Part shown: positions 1 through 9,057 of the stretch, one piece after another | How positions within the stretch are numbered: the first letter of the stretch is position 1 | How the letters are laid out: each line of letters begins with the position of its first letter | Assembly: GCA_020718085.1 (NCBI GenBank) | Contig: DYDB01000003.1 | Span: forward strand, 6,606 to 61,568 | Length of the DNA stretch: 54,963 nt | DNA from: Micavibrio sp. | GTDB lineage: Bacteria > Patescibacteriota > Minisyncoccia > Moranbacterales > GCA-2747515 | Reading direction: 5' to 3' | The notes under the pieces: model-generated | What the model was told of the DNA's origin: nothing | What the model saw: the letters and a program-made list of their open reading frames with translations, nothing else | Databases searched by the model: none | Position numbers and translations under genes: made by a program

Positions 1-822
1 CGGACCTTTGATATCTTTGAGATTACGTAAAACTTCAGTAAGAGTCGCCACATCATGCCCGTCAATTGGTCCAAAATAAAGGAAACCTAATTCCTCAAAA
101 AGAGTGCCGGGTGTCAACAAGCCTTTTGTATATAGCTCTGCCTTACGTGCAAGTTCATGCATCGCCGGTGATTTTCGGGAAAGAATATCTTTACTCTCTT
201 TACGTAAACGCTGAAAGCGTCGCGAAGATATAAGTCGTGTTAAATATTTATGCATTGCACCCACATTTGGCGAGATCGACATTTTATTATCATTTAAGAT
301 CACCAGTACATCTGCCATGACATCACCCGCATGGTTGAGAGCTTCAAATGCCATACCTCCTGTCAGTGCACCATCACCAATGACAGCAATGTGTTTTTCC
401 TTACTATTTTTTGATGCAAGCGCCATGCCCACCACAGCACTGATGGACGTAGTTGAATGTCCCACACCAAAAGCATCATGATCACTTTCCTCTCTCTTGG
501 GAAAAGGTGAGAGACCGTTTTTTTGACGAATTGTACACAAATGGTCCTTCCGTCCTGTAAGAATTTTGTGTGGGTATGCCTGATGACCCACATCCCAAAC
601 GATCTTATCCACGGGTGAATTGAATATGTGATGCAATGCAACTGTAAGCTCCACCACACCGAGGTTTGATCCAAAGTGACCGCCTGTACGCGCAACAGAT
701 TCAATGAGAAAATCACGCACGTCATCACATAGAACACATAATTGTTCATGAGTCAGTTTTTGCACATCGTGAGGACCATTGATCGTATGAAGTATGTGAT
801 ATTTTTCTGTACACTGCGACAT
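1..822 (-). CDS. dxs: 1-deoxy-D-xylulose-5-phosphate synthase, N-terminal part (runs off left edge)
   Basis: Minus-strand translation from 822 reads MSQCTEKYHILHTINGPHDVQKLTHEQL...GGHFGSNLGVVELTVALHHIF...DKIVWDVGHQAYPHKILTGR...GDGALTGGMAFEALNHAG; ThDP-binding GDGALTGGMAFEALN motif typical of DXS. Confidence 0.95.
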   Translation of the reverse strand, partial: MSQCTEKYHILHTINGPHDVQKLTHEQLCVLCDDVRDFLIESVARTGGHFGSNLGVVELTVALHHIFNSPVDKIVWDVGHQAYPHKILTGRKDHLCTIRQKNGLSPFPKREESDHDAFGVGHSTTSISAVVGMALASKNSKEKHIAVIGDGALTGGMAFEALNHAGDVMADVLVILNDNKMSISPNVGAMHKYLTRLISSRRFQRLRKESKDILSRKSPAMHELARKAELYTKGLLTPGTLFEELGFLYFGPIDGHDVATLTEVLRNLKDIKGP

Positions 823-891
823 AATAGTTATTCTAAAAAAGATTTTGCACACCTTTTGACATTTTACACTACATAAAATACAGTACAAGGT

Positions 892-2115
892 ATGAATATA
901 CAAGATATAAAACAAGATTTTCCCATATTTGCAAGGCAAAAAGACCTTGTTTATCTTGACTCTGCGGCAACTTCCCTCACGCCACAGACTGTCATTGATA
1001 AATTGTGTGATTATTATACCACATATAATGCCAATATTGCGCGTGGACTCTATAAGATCAGCGCCCAAGCAACAGAAGAATTTGAGATGTCTCGAGGAAG
1101 CATTGCGCAATTTATCGGCGCCAATGAAAATGAGATCGTTTTTACATCTGGCACGACCATGAGCCTCAACATGATCGCACATGGACTTGCACACAACATT
1201 ACATCCCAGCACAACATCGTCACAACAGTACTGGAACATCATGCAAATTTCATTCCATGGCAACAGGTTTGCAAAAATGTCAAAGCGGAGTTTCGTGTAG
1301 CCGTGCTCACAGATCATGATGAGGTAGATCAAAACGATCTGCTTGAGCTCATTGATGAGAATACACGGATCATTGCACTAACGCATGTATCCAATGTGCT
1401 TGGCACGATCATTCCTCTCCAAGACATTATCAAAAAAATCCGAATAAAAAATCCGAACGTGATCATCGTGGTCGACGCAGCGCAATCCATTGCGCACGTA
1501 CCCATTAATGTAAGAGATCTTGACTGTGATTTTCTCGCATTTTCCATACACAAAATATTTGGGCCAACCGGCGTTGGCGTGCTCTATGGCAAGAAAGATC
1601 AATTGGAAAAATTACAACCGTTGTTTACAGGTGGTGAAATGATCGAAAGCGTATCTACGTGTGATACCACATTTCGCGAGCTACCCCATCGTTTGGAAGC
1701 AGGTACGCCAGACATCGCAGGCGTGATCGCATCGCGCACTGCGGTCGATTATCTTTTACACATCGGTTTTGAAACAATCCTCACACACGAAAAAGAACTG
1801 CTCACATACTGTATGGAGCAATTCCATGATCATTTCGGACAAGAAATTCGCATTATCGGCCCACAAAACAGCGTGAATCGTTCCGGGCTCATCAGTTTTA
1901 CTTTTGGGAGCTTTCATCCACATGATATCGCGACAATTCTTGATGATAGCGTTTCCGTCGCTATTCGTGCAGGTCAACACTGTGCAATGCCATTACATAT
2001 GGAATCACTACATCTCAATGCAACAGCACGCGTAAGCTTTTCTGTTTATAACACAAAACAAGATATCGACACGCTAATCGTAGGTCTGCACGCCGTGCAA
2101 AAAACTCTCTCTTAA
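892..2115 (+). CDS. sufS: SufS-type cysteine desulfurase
   Basis: 407 aa; YLDSAATSLTPQ, NIARGLYKIS, PLP-lysine region SIHKIFGPTGVGVLYGK, active-site RAGQHCAMPL. Confidence 0.95.
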   Translation: MNIQDIKQDFPIFARQKDLVYLDSAATSLTPQTVIDKLCDYYTTYNANIARGLYKISAQATEEFEMSRGSIAQFIGANENEIVFTSGTTMSLNMIAHGLAHNITSQHNIVTTVLEHHANFIPWQQVCKNVKAEFRVAVLTDHDEVDQNDLLELIDENTRIIALTHVSNVLGTIIPLQDIIKKIRIKNPNVIIVVDAAQSIAHVPINVRDLDCDFLAFSIHKIFGPTGVGVLYGKKDQLEKLQPLFTGGEMIESVSTCDTTFRELPHRLEAGTPDIAGVIASRTAVDYLLHIGFETILTHEKELLTYCMEQFHDHFGQEIRIIGPQNSVNRSGLISFTFGSFHPHDIATILDDSVSVAIRAGQHCAMPLHMESLHLNATARVSFSVYNTKQDIDTLIVGLHAVQKTLS

Positions 2116-2158
2116 TTACCTCACAAACATTCTCACTTTATAAACATTTAACTCAGCT

Positions 2159-2536
2159 ATGGATATTTACCAAGAAAAAATTCTCGATCATTATCATAGT
2201 CCGCGAAATACTGGCACACTCGAACATCCTACACACAGACATTGTGCTAACAATCCTACATGTGGTGATAAGATCTGCATTACGCTCATTGTTGAAAACA
2301 ATATCATTGTTGATATCAAATTCACTGGCGAAGGATGTGCCATCTCTCAAGCAGCTGCATCCATGGTCACTGAAAAGATCAAGGGTGACACAACTGAAAA
2401 TGCACTAAAACTGACACGTGATGATATTGTAAAAATGCTCGGTGTAGAGATCGGCATTGGACGCATCCGCTGTGCCCTTCTAGGCATTGAGACAATTCAA
2501 AAAGCAATTCAATGCGGACAAGTTAACAAAAACTAA
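2159..2536 (+). CDS. sufU: SufU/NifU-like Fe-S cluster scaffold protein
   Basis: 125 aa; YQEKILDHYHSPRNTG, three conserved Cys (NPTCGD, GEGCAIS, RIRCALLG); directly after sufS. Confidence 0.92.
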   Translation: MDIYQEKILDHYHSPRNTGTLEHPTHRHCANNPTCGDKICITLIVENNIIVDIKFTGEGCAISQAAASMVTEKIKGDTTENALKLTRDDIVKMLGVEIGIGRIRCALLGIETIQKAIQCGQVNKN

Positions 2537-2593
2537 AAATCTGTCATTGCGAACCATTTTGGATGGTGAAGCAATCCATATTTCAATAACACC

Positions 2594-2893
2594 ATGATAA
2601 TTGACAAAGAACTATTTCAAAAACTTCACACGGTCATTGACCCAGAACTTAACATTCCCATTACTGACATGGGACTCATTTATGGCATTGAAAAAACTGA
2701 ACACACAATCCACGTCACCATGACACTTACCACGATCGGCTGTCCGCTCTATGATGTGATTCATGATGAAATTGTGCGCACACTTAAAACCGATTCAGCA
2801 ATTACAGATGTAAAGATCGAACTTACTTTTGATCCTCCGTGGAATCCCGACATGATGACCGACGCAGCAAAAATGGAAGTGGGATTTTTGTAA
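2594..2893 (+). CDS. MIP18/DUF59-family Fe-S assembly protein (SufT/PaaD-like)
   Basis: 99 aa; VIDPELNIPITDMGLIY, TTIGCPL, FDPPWNPDMMTDAAK motifs of the DUF59 family; third gene of suf operon. Confidence 0.9.
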   Translation: MIIDKELFQKLHTVIDPELNIPITDMGLIYGIEKTEHTIHVTMTLTTIGCPLYDVIHDEIVRTLKTDSAITDVKIELTFDPPWNPDMMTDAAKMEVGFL

Positions 2894-2896
2894 AAA

Positions 2897-2942
2897 AGAA
2901 AACCGACCTGTCGCATATGCAAATGCAACAGGTCGGTTTCGC
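2897..2942 (-). terminator. intrinsic terminator for 2947..3330
   Basis: AAACCGACCTGT (2900-2911) / ACAGGTCGGTTT (2928-2939); T-run follows on minus strand. Confidence 0.8.
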
Positions 2943-2946
2943 ATGT

Positions 2947-3330
2947 TTACTTGAAAAGACGTGCGAATGTCTTTCTGCCCTTTATAACTTCCTCAAACAA
3001 CTTTTGAGTCACCGGTCCCTTTCCTTTTACAAAATGGTACCCGGTAATATCATCAAAATTTTCTACAGGCGCATAACTTTGTTCATCAAGAAGACTAGCA
3101 ATATCTTCCTTTGACAAACATATCATCAGCATTGCTGTTACAGAATCTTTGACTGACTGTCGTGCATCAAAGTGTAGAGTTATGTGCGATCCGCACATTG
3201 CCTTGTTTTCGATCTCTACCTCATATGGTGTCAGGGTTTCTACGATTGATTTTTCTTGCGCATAAACCCCGACCGCATTAATCATCAAAATTGAAAGGAA
3301 AAAACAGATGCTACATGCGAAAATTTTCAT
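2947..3330 (-). CDS. small exported protein of unknown function
   Basis: Signal peptide-like MKIFACSICFFLSILMINAVGVYAQ; start placed at ATG 3330 because AAGGAGAG lies just upstream. Confidence 0.7.
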   Translation of the reverse strand: MKIFACSICFFLSILMINAVGVYAQEKSIVETLTPYEVEIENKAMCGSHITLHFDARQSVKDSVTAMLMICLSKEDIASLLDEQSYAPVENFDDITGYHFVKGKGPVTQKLFEEVIKGRKTFARLFK

Positions 3331-3375
3331 GATCACTCTCCTTAGGCAGTTTTTGGTTAACGAACATTAAACTTC

Positions 3376-3404
3376 ATTATATCATATACTTGCCTTATTG
3401 TCAA
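3376..3404 (-). promoter_or_regulatory. sigma70-type promoter
   Basis: Minus strand TTGACA-17-TATAAT with extended -10 (TGA-TATAAT). Confidence 0.8.
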
Positions 3405-3418
3405 TATTCGCATCAACA

Positions 3419-3447
3419 AAAAACACCGTTTTTACGGTGTTTTTTCT
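3419..3447 (-). terminator. intrinsic terminator for 3462..4268
   Basis: aaaaaacaccgt-ttt-acggtgtttttt hairpin. Confidence 0.7.
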
Positions 3448-3461
3448 TTTAAGTGGTCCTA

Positions 3462-4268
3462 TTATTCAAATTTGAAACTATCAAACATCTCATTCTGCAC
3501 TCCGCCGCTGTCAGATTTACCCCAAAAACGAGATGAGTGACCTAGATCACATAATGCCAACTTACTTTCTGTTGTAGAATAGTATGCAAATATCATCCAG
3601 TTCAAAAAACATCCACCTTCTTCTTCACCATAGTTTTCCATTGCAGATCTCACAACATGTGAGCTAACATTAACCTTTCCATCTTCAAAAACAATATTAT
3701 TCGATTTACAACCCTGATATCCTTGACGTTGTGCAAAAACAGCATTGATGGATGTCGATTCATTTTCTACCGATATAATCGAGATGACCACACCACCAGA
3801 TATATCAGACGGTTTACCTTGTAAATCCCGATCAAACATATCAAAATCAAAATGGTAACATTTATCTTCATCATAGGAATATACATTTTTCGATCCGACA
3901 TATACACGACCTGTCTTATCGTCAGAAATAACAATAATAGCTTGGTCTTTCAAGCAATCGGCGGATTGATCCAAAACACCGCCACCAATATCAAATGACT
4001 GATAGTTATATTTTGGCACCTTCATCGAAAATCCTAACGTATGATTTGTGTATAGATTCCATTCATCATCCACACTTACCAACGTAGCTGGTTCTTGACC
4101 TGTTTTTTGTTCTACATCCTCCACCTTTTGGCTTTTTTGTACAACAGTCCTTTGTTCTGTTATCACAGGTGCTATCGCACGATCCGGTTTGAGTGCAATA
4201 TATGCCAACAGACCGATTACGATCAGTGCAAGAATCACAAGTGTTGTGATGAGGATATTATGTTTCAT
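3462..4268 (-). CDS. N-terminally membrane-anchored protein of unknown function
   Basis: 268 aa; single N-terminal TM ILITTLVILALIVIGLLAYIAL followed by extracytoplasmic domain. Confidence 0.7.
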   Translation of the reverse strand: MKHNILITTLVILALIVIGLLAYIALKPDRAIAPVITEQRTVVQKSQKVEDVEQKTGQEPATLVSVDDEWNLYTNHTLGFSMKVPKYNYQSFDIGGGVLDQSADCLKDQAIIVISDDKTGRVYVGSKNVYSYDEDKCYHFDFDMFDRDLQGKPSDISGGVVISIISVENESTSINAVFAQRQGYQGCKSNNIVFEDGKVNVSSHVVRSAMENYGEEEGGCFLNWMIFAYYSTTESKLALCDLGHSSRFWGKSDSGGVQNEMFDSFKFE

Positions 4269-4321
4269 CTTTTCTTTTTAATTTTTATGTCCACTATGAA
4301 CATAGTATATCACAAAAATAT

Positions 4322-4864
4322 TTACGTGGAGCGTTTTTCTATCTCATCAATTATATCAAACCAATATTCTCCACGAGGCACATATTCTTTAGGATTTTTT
4401 TGTAGCTCTCGCAAAATTTTTGATATAGGCATAAAGCGAACTTCTTGCACCTCACTTTCTTGTAATTTTAGTTTCTTTATATCTCCATCAAATTTAAAAA
4501 GATACACATAGTAAAATTCGTTATTTTTTATTTCTCCAATTTCTATTGATACTTTTTTTACATTACAAAATTGCAACTCTTCTTCATCGATCGTCAATCC
4601 AATCTCTTCTTTTATTTCTCTCACAGCAGAAACAACGGGCTTTTCACTTGCACCAACATGTCCTGCTACTGAAAGATCCCATAAGTCAGGATAGAGCGAT
4701 TTATTTTTTGTTCTCAATTGAAGGAGAATTTCACCTTTTGCATTGTATATCCAAATATGGGCCGCCCTATGCCAAAAGCCATTCTTATGTGCTTCACTCT
4801 TCATTTTTTGCATTTTTGTGATTTTGTTGTTCTCATCACAAATATCGATCAATTCATCTGTCAT
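4322..4864 (-). CDS. NUDIX hydrolase (IDI-type/YfcD-like subfamily)
   Basis: 180 aa; complete Nudix box GHVGASEKPVVSAVREIKEEIGL (Gx5Ex7REUxEExGU). Confidence 0.88.
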   Translation of the reverse strand: MTDELIDICDENNKITKMQKMKSEAHKNGFWHRAAHIWIYNAKGEILLQLRTKNKSLYPDLWDLSVAGHVGASEKPVVSAVREIKEEIGLTIDEEELQFCNVKKVSIEIGEIKNNEFYYVYLFKFDGDIKKLKLQESEVQEVRFMPISKILRELQKNPKEYVPRGEYWFDIIDEIEKRST

Positions 4865-4910
4865 ATTATTGTAAAAACACTGTCTATATTTAGAGGATCA
4901 TCATCACACA

Positions 4911-4938
4911 AAAAGCACTGCGTGAATGCAGTGCTTTC
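4911..4938 (-). terminator. intrinsic terminator for ispG
   Basis: AAAGCACTGC-gtgaat-GCAGTGCTTT. Confidence 0.7.
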
Positions 4939-4944
4939 AAGGAA

Positions 4945-6141
4945 CTATTTAGGGTCAATCCACTTCTTATCCTTCTTGATCAGTTCAATAAGCGTATCAA
5001 GCGCTTGCTCCTGTGGAATGTTTCGTTCAATGACTTCCTTGCCGCGATACAAACTGATCTTACCTGGTGCGCCGCCCACATAGCCAAAGTCTGCATCCGC
5101 CATTTCTCCCGGACCATTGACAATGCATCCCATCACAGCAATGCGTACACCTGTAAGATGTCCGAGACGTGATTTGATCTCCTTGGTAACCGAAGCAATA
5201 TCAAAGAGGGTGCGCCCGCAGGATGGGCACGAAATAAATTCTGCTTTTGTGATCCGACGCTTTGTTGCTTGAAGAATTGTAAAGCACACGGGAATTTCAT
5301 CCTCTGGTGGTTCTGTCAGTGATACGCGAAGCGTGTCTCCAATGCCCTCCAAGAGAAGCGTGCCAATACCAATCGTTGATTTGGCACGACCATCCTCTTC
5401 ACTACCAGCTTCCGTCACACCGAGATGAATTGGGTAATCCATAGCTTCCGCATCCATTTCATATGCAAGTAATCGATTCGCCTCGATCATGACCGTTGGA
5501 TCGGAAGATTTGATCGCAACCACAATATTATGATATTCGTGCTTCTGAAATACACGCAAATATTCCATCACACTTTCCACAAGGCCTTGCGCCGTATTAC
5601 CATACTTTCCCAATATGCGTCCAGAGAGCGATCCCCAGTTTGCACCAATGCGAATCGGCTTCTGCGACTTTTTGAGCTCATCAATGAAAGGCAAAAGCCC
5701 CTCTTCAATTCTTTCTAATTCTTGTTGATATTCATCATCAGTTAGGATCTTATCTCCCATTCCGCGACTATCCAAAAGATTACCTGGATTGAGACGAATT
5801 TTATCTGCGTATTTAAGTGCTTCAAATGCTGCGGCTTTGTCAAAATGGATATCTGCGACAATCGGCACATCACAATTATGTTCTTCTTTGAGAATTTTTT
5901 TGATCTCTCTGAGGGCATGCACATGTTTCACTGTTGGTGTGGTAATACGGACAAGCTCCGATCCAGCACGCACACATCGCATAATTTGATCAACTGTAGC
6001 ACTCACATTAAGAGTATCCGTATTTGTCATCGTTTGTACACGAATCGGTTCATCACCGCCAATGCCAATATTTCCCACCTGCACGACACGTGTTTTACGA
6101 CGCGGTTTCAGCGCCTTGTAATCAAAATCATGTGCTGTCAT
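4945..6141 (-). CDS. ispG: 4-hydroxy-3-methylbut-2-en-1-yl diphosphate synthase
   Basis: 398 aa; RRKTRVVQVGNIGIGGDEPIRVQTMTNTDT, FISCPSCGRTLFD, VAVMGCIVNGPGEM-type Fe-S cysteines. Confidence 0.96.
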   Translation of the reverse strand: MTAHDFDYKALKPRRKTRVVQVGNIGIGGDEPIRVQTMTNTDTLNVSATVDQIMRCVRAGSELVRITTPTVKHVHALREIKKILKEEHNCDVPIVADIHFDKAAAFEALKYADKIRLNPGNLLDSRGMGDKILTDDEYQQELERIEEGLLPFIDELKKSQKPIRIGANWGSLSGRILGKYGNTAQGLVESVMEYLRVFQKHEYHNIVVAIKSSDPTVMIEANRLLAYEMDAEAMDYPIHLGVTEAGSEEDGRAKSTIGIGTLLLEGIGDTLRVSLTEPPEDEIPVCFTILQATKRRITKAEFISCPSCGRTLFDIASVTKEIKSRLGHLTGVRIAVMGCIVNGPGEMADADFGYVGGAPGKISLYRGKEVIERNIPQEQALDTLIELIKKDKKWIDPK

Positions 6142-6315
6142 ATGACCTATAGATCAATAGTTAGAAGTCTTATTTCTATCGTCAGTGTATGAAAAAATGC
6201 ACCATTTGTCAAAATCAAAATATATTCTTATAACACTCACTATATTCATCTGCATTTAATGATATACCCAAAAATGTTATACTGAACATATATAATTTCA
6301 TACATTAAACATTAT

Positions 6316-7404
6316 ATGAAAAATCACTACATTGTTATTATGGCTGGAGGTTCCGGTACGCGCTTATGGCCCCTGTCTCGTAAAGATAACCCCAAACAAT
6401 TTCAAAAGCTCACAAGCGAAGAACATACGCTTCTCCAAGAAACGTATGACCGTGTTTCCCCACTTGTGGAGAACCTCGATCACATTTATGTTGCCACCAC
6501 ACAAAGTTATGAGAATATCGTAAAAGAACAATTACCAAATCTTCCCGTAGAAAATATCATTCTCGAACCATGCGGCCGAGACACAGCGCCGGCAATTGCC
6601 TTTGCTACACGTATTATTCACCGCAAGGATCCCGATGCGATCATCACCACCACACCGTCAGATCATGCGATCAAAAACCCCGGATCTTATATCTGTACCG
6701 TGCAAACGGCGTTTGACGTCCTCGCTGACCATCCAGAAAAATTTGGATTGATCGGCATCACACCTACAGAACCCAGTACCGAACTGGGCTATATTCAAAT
6801 GGGCAAAGAATTAAAAAGCGACTACAAAAAACGCGTTTTTGAAGCGGTTGCATTCAAAGAAAAACCGGATGCAAAAACCGCAAAAAAATATGTGAGTAAC
6901 TGGTCATATTTGTGGAATGCCGCATACTTTGTATTTAAAGCAGAAACATTCCTTGCGATGGTACAAAAATTCACACCACACATCCATGATGCACTCGTAC
7001 AAATTGATGCAGCAAAGGACACCAAATCTATGCAAGATATTTTTTGTAAACTTCCCAAAGAACCGATTGACACAGTGATCTTGGAAAAATTATCTGCGCA
7101 AGATCGATTCGTTGTACCGGCAGAACTTGAGTGGAGTGACGTCGGCAACTGGCGCACACTCCATGACTTTCACCGTTGTGAGAACAGCACAAAAAACGTT
7201 ACGCGCGGGAAGGTCGTGGGGATCAACTCACAAAACTGTTTCGTATTTGGGCATCACAGCAAGACAATTGCCACGCTTGGACTCAACGATATTGTGGTCA
7301 TTGATACAGATGACGCAATTCTCATTGCACACAGAGATTACGCACATGAGGTCAAAAAAGTTATCGAGCAACTCAAGGATCAAGAAATGGAAGATCTGTT
7401 ATAA
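6316..7404 (+). CDS. manC: mannose-1-phosphate guanylyltransferase
   Basis: 362 aa; MAGGSGTRLWPLSRKDNPKQF signature, EPCGRDTAPAIAFA, TTPSDHAI. Confidence 0.95.
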   Translation: MKNHYIVIMAGGSGTRLWPLSRKDNPKQFQKLTSEEHTLLQETYDRVSPLVENLDHIYVATTQSYENIVKEQLPNLPVENIILEPCGRDTAPAIAFATRIIHRKDPDAIITTTPSDHAIKNPGSYICTVQTAFDVLADHPEKFGLIGITPTEPSTELGYIQMGKELKSDYKKRVFEAVAFKEKPDAKTAKKYVSNWSYLWNAAYFVFKAETFLAMVQKFTPHIHDALVQIDAAKDTKSMQDIFCKLPKEPIDTVILEKLSAQDRFVVPAELEWSDVGNWRTLHDFHRCENSTKNVTRGKVVGINSQNCFVFGHHSKTIATLGLNDIVVIDTDDAILIAHRDYAHEVKKVIEQLKDQEMEDLL

Positions 7405-7407
7405 AAC

Positions 7408-7440
7408 AAAAACATCCACAGACACGTGGATGTTTTTTTG
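7408..7440. terminator. bidirectional intrinsic terminator (manC / 7463..7942)
   Basis: aaaaACATCCAC-agacac-GTGGATGTttttttt between convergent genes. Confidence 0.8.
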
Positions 7441-7462
7441 CAAGTTATATCTTTATATGTTT

Positions 7463-7942
7463 TTATGCGCTCTTTGTAAAAGCAACGCCATAGATCATAA
7501 TTTCATCACCACACAGCCAATCATATGTTGTTTTTGAGTCCATAGATTGTCTCCGATTTCCGTTCTCTTCCCACACATCTCTTCGTCCTTCTACCCAATA
7601 ACAATTATCTTCTTTTTTGGTAATTTTTTTAATGTATGCCCCATCACATTTTTCATGTGTACATTCGAATGCAATGACATCTCCCACAAAAAATTCTGTA
7701 GCCGGCACCACATCAACCAACGCACGATCAAAAAATCCATACGATTCCATAGAATGTCCCTCAACCTGAAAAACACGTGTATGCGCAAAATCATATCGCT
7801 CTTTACCAATATTTTCATTGGCATATGGTACATATTCTGCCGCATTTGCAATTACGCCAAAAGGCAAAAAAGCCCATAAAACAAAGACAAAAATGAAGCC
7901 AGGGTAGTACATATACAAAAATCTTATATATTTAATGCCCAA
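7463..7942 (-). CDS. S24/S26 (signal peptidase I/LexA-like) peptidase-fold protein
   Basis: 159 aa; GHSMES...ALVDVVPATEFFVGDVIAF...AYIKKI; N-terminal hydrophobic segment. TTG start in the given ORF. Confidence 0.65.
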   Translation of the reverse strand: MGIKYIRFLYMYYPGFIFVFVLWAFLPFGVIANAAEYVPYANENIGKERYDFAHTRVFQVEGHSMESYGFFDRALVDVVPATEFFVGDVIAFECTHEKCDGAYIKKITKKEDNCYWVEGRRDVWEENGNRRQSMDSKTTYDWLCGDEIMIYGVAFTKSA

Positions 7943-7967
7943 TTATCTCTCAATAATTGAACTGCCT

Positions 7968-7996
7968 ACTATAGCATATTTTTGTTTTTTTGTCAA
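7968..7996 (-). promoter_or_regulatory. sigma70-type promoter of 7463..7942
   Basis: Minus strand TTGACA-17-TATAGT, extended -10 TGC. Confidence 0.75.
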
Positions 7997-8010
7997 TAGT
8001 TTTGAAAATT

Positions 8011-8043
8011 AAAACTACTTTATGTTCTCTCATAAAGTAGTAC
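8011..8043 (-). terminator. intrinsic terminator for 8064..8999
   Basis: ACTACTTTATG-ttctct-CATAAAGTAGT, then TTTTAATTTT on minus strand. Confidence 0.75.
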
Positions 8044-8063
8044 CATCAACGTGTCAAATTCTG

Positions 8064-8999
8064 TCAAAAATTCACTTCCAATGCAGTAAATCTCCTTTTA
8101 TACTCCTCAAATACCCGTGGCCCGTGCGGTTTGGGCAAAAACACAAGAAATTGATCCGTGTAAAGCACGATTCCTCCTTTGTACTGCGTTTTTGGATTAT
8201 CCTTAATTTTACGTTCTTGCGCTCTTTTGAGTCGTTGCTCCATGCCACGATCCCCTAAAATCAATTCAAGGAATCGTCGCGTATTTTTTGTTAGTATTGT
8301 GTCTTTCATAGCTGTCACATAAGATCTGTTCCGCATCATATGCGGTTTATATGAGTGAATCCATTGATTTTCCATACAAAAATGAGAAAAAACACCTGTA
8401 TCAAAAACAGGAAATATATAGGAATATTCATGTGCAGCAAAAAGATCTTTTGTTGGCACCGTAAGAGATTCTGTAGTGATGTGATAATTCAAACATGCAC
8501 GATCATTCACTTTGTCTCCGTAACGGCGAAATCCGCACGCGTGCGCCAAAATTGTCACACAGAGTCGACCTGTCCAAATATGCCCATGTTCATAGACGAT
8601 CAGGAGATCCAGGTCGCTCTTTTCTTCACAATGATCATATGACAACCGTCCCGTCACACAGATCATACGCACGAAAGGACTCATGCATAATATACGTGCA
8701 ATCTTTTGTATCTTTTTTCTTTTTTGCATACTGATAATTGCACGGCTGCGACGTGTATCTACCAAATGCTCCCGCCCTTGTAAAAAATATAATCCGTTTT
8801 TTTCTCCAACATATTGACGTATTTCCCATGCTGAAAGCGCATCATAAACGTCTGAAAGTATCCATGTGCCATTCGTATGGTCTGCACTGCAACGGATCAT
8901 ATCTTTCCATACTTCAAAAGCCGTCAGTGGTCGATCAAATACATCGTGGTATGTGATCGTTGCCAAAATATTTTTATACAATATAGAATCCACAAACAT
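8064..8999 (-). CDS. nucleotidyltransferase-fold (MNT-like) protein
   Basis: 311 aa; TGRLSYDHCEEKSDLDLLIVYE resembles the NTase GS..DxD motif region; function unknown. Confidence 0.5.
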   Translation of the reverse strand: MFVDSILYKNILATITYHDVFDRPLTAFEVWKDMIRCSADHTNGTWILSDVYDALSAWEIRQYVGEKNGLYFLQGREHLVDTRRSRAIISMQKRKKIQKIARILCMSPFVRMICVTGRLSYDHCEEKSDLDLLIVYEHGHIWTGRLCVTILAHACGFRRYGDKVNDRACLNYHITTESLTVPTKDLFAAHEYSYIFPVFDTGVFSHFCMENQWIHSYKPHMMRNRSYVTAMKDTILTKNTRRFLELILGDRGMEQRLKRAQERKIKDNPKTQYKGGIVLYTDQFLVFLPKPHGPRVFEEYKRRFTALEVNF

Positions 9000-9057
9000 G
9001 ACTTACTGCTAATACAACCCTCCCCCTTATTTCTCATGCCTCTTTACCAAAAGCGAT

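Noticed and set aside
2839-3114. 91-aa plus-strand ORF overlapping sufT-like gene end
   Set aside because: Runs through a terminator hairpin and antisense to the exported protein; composition not protein-like.
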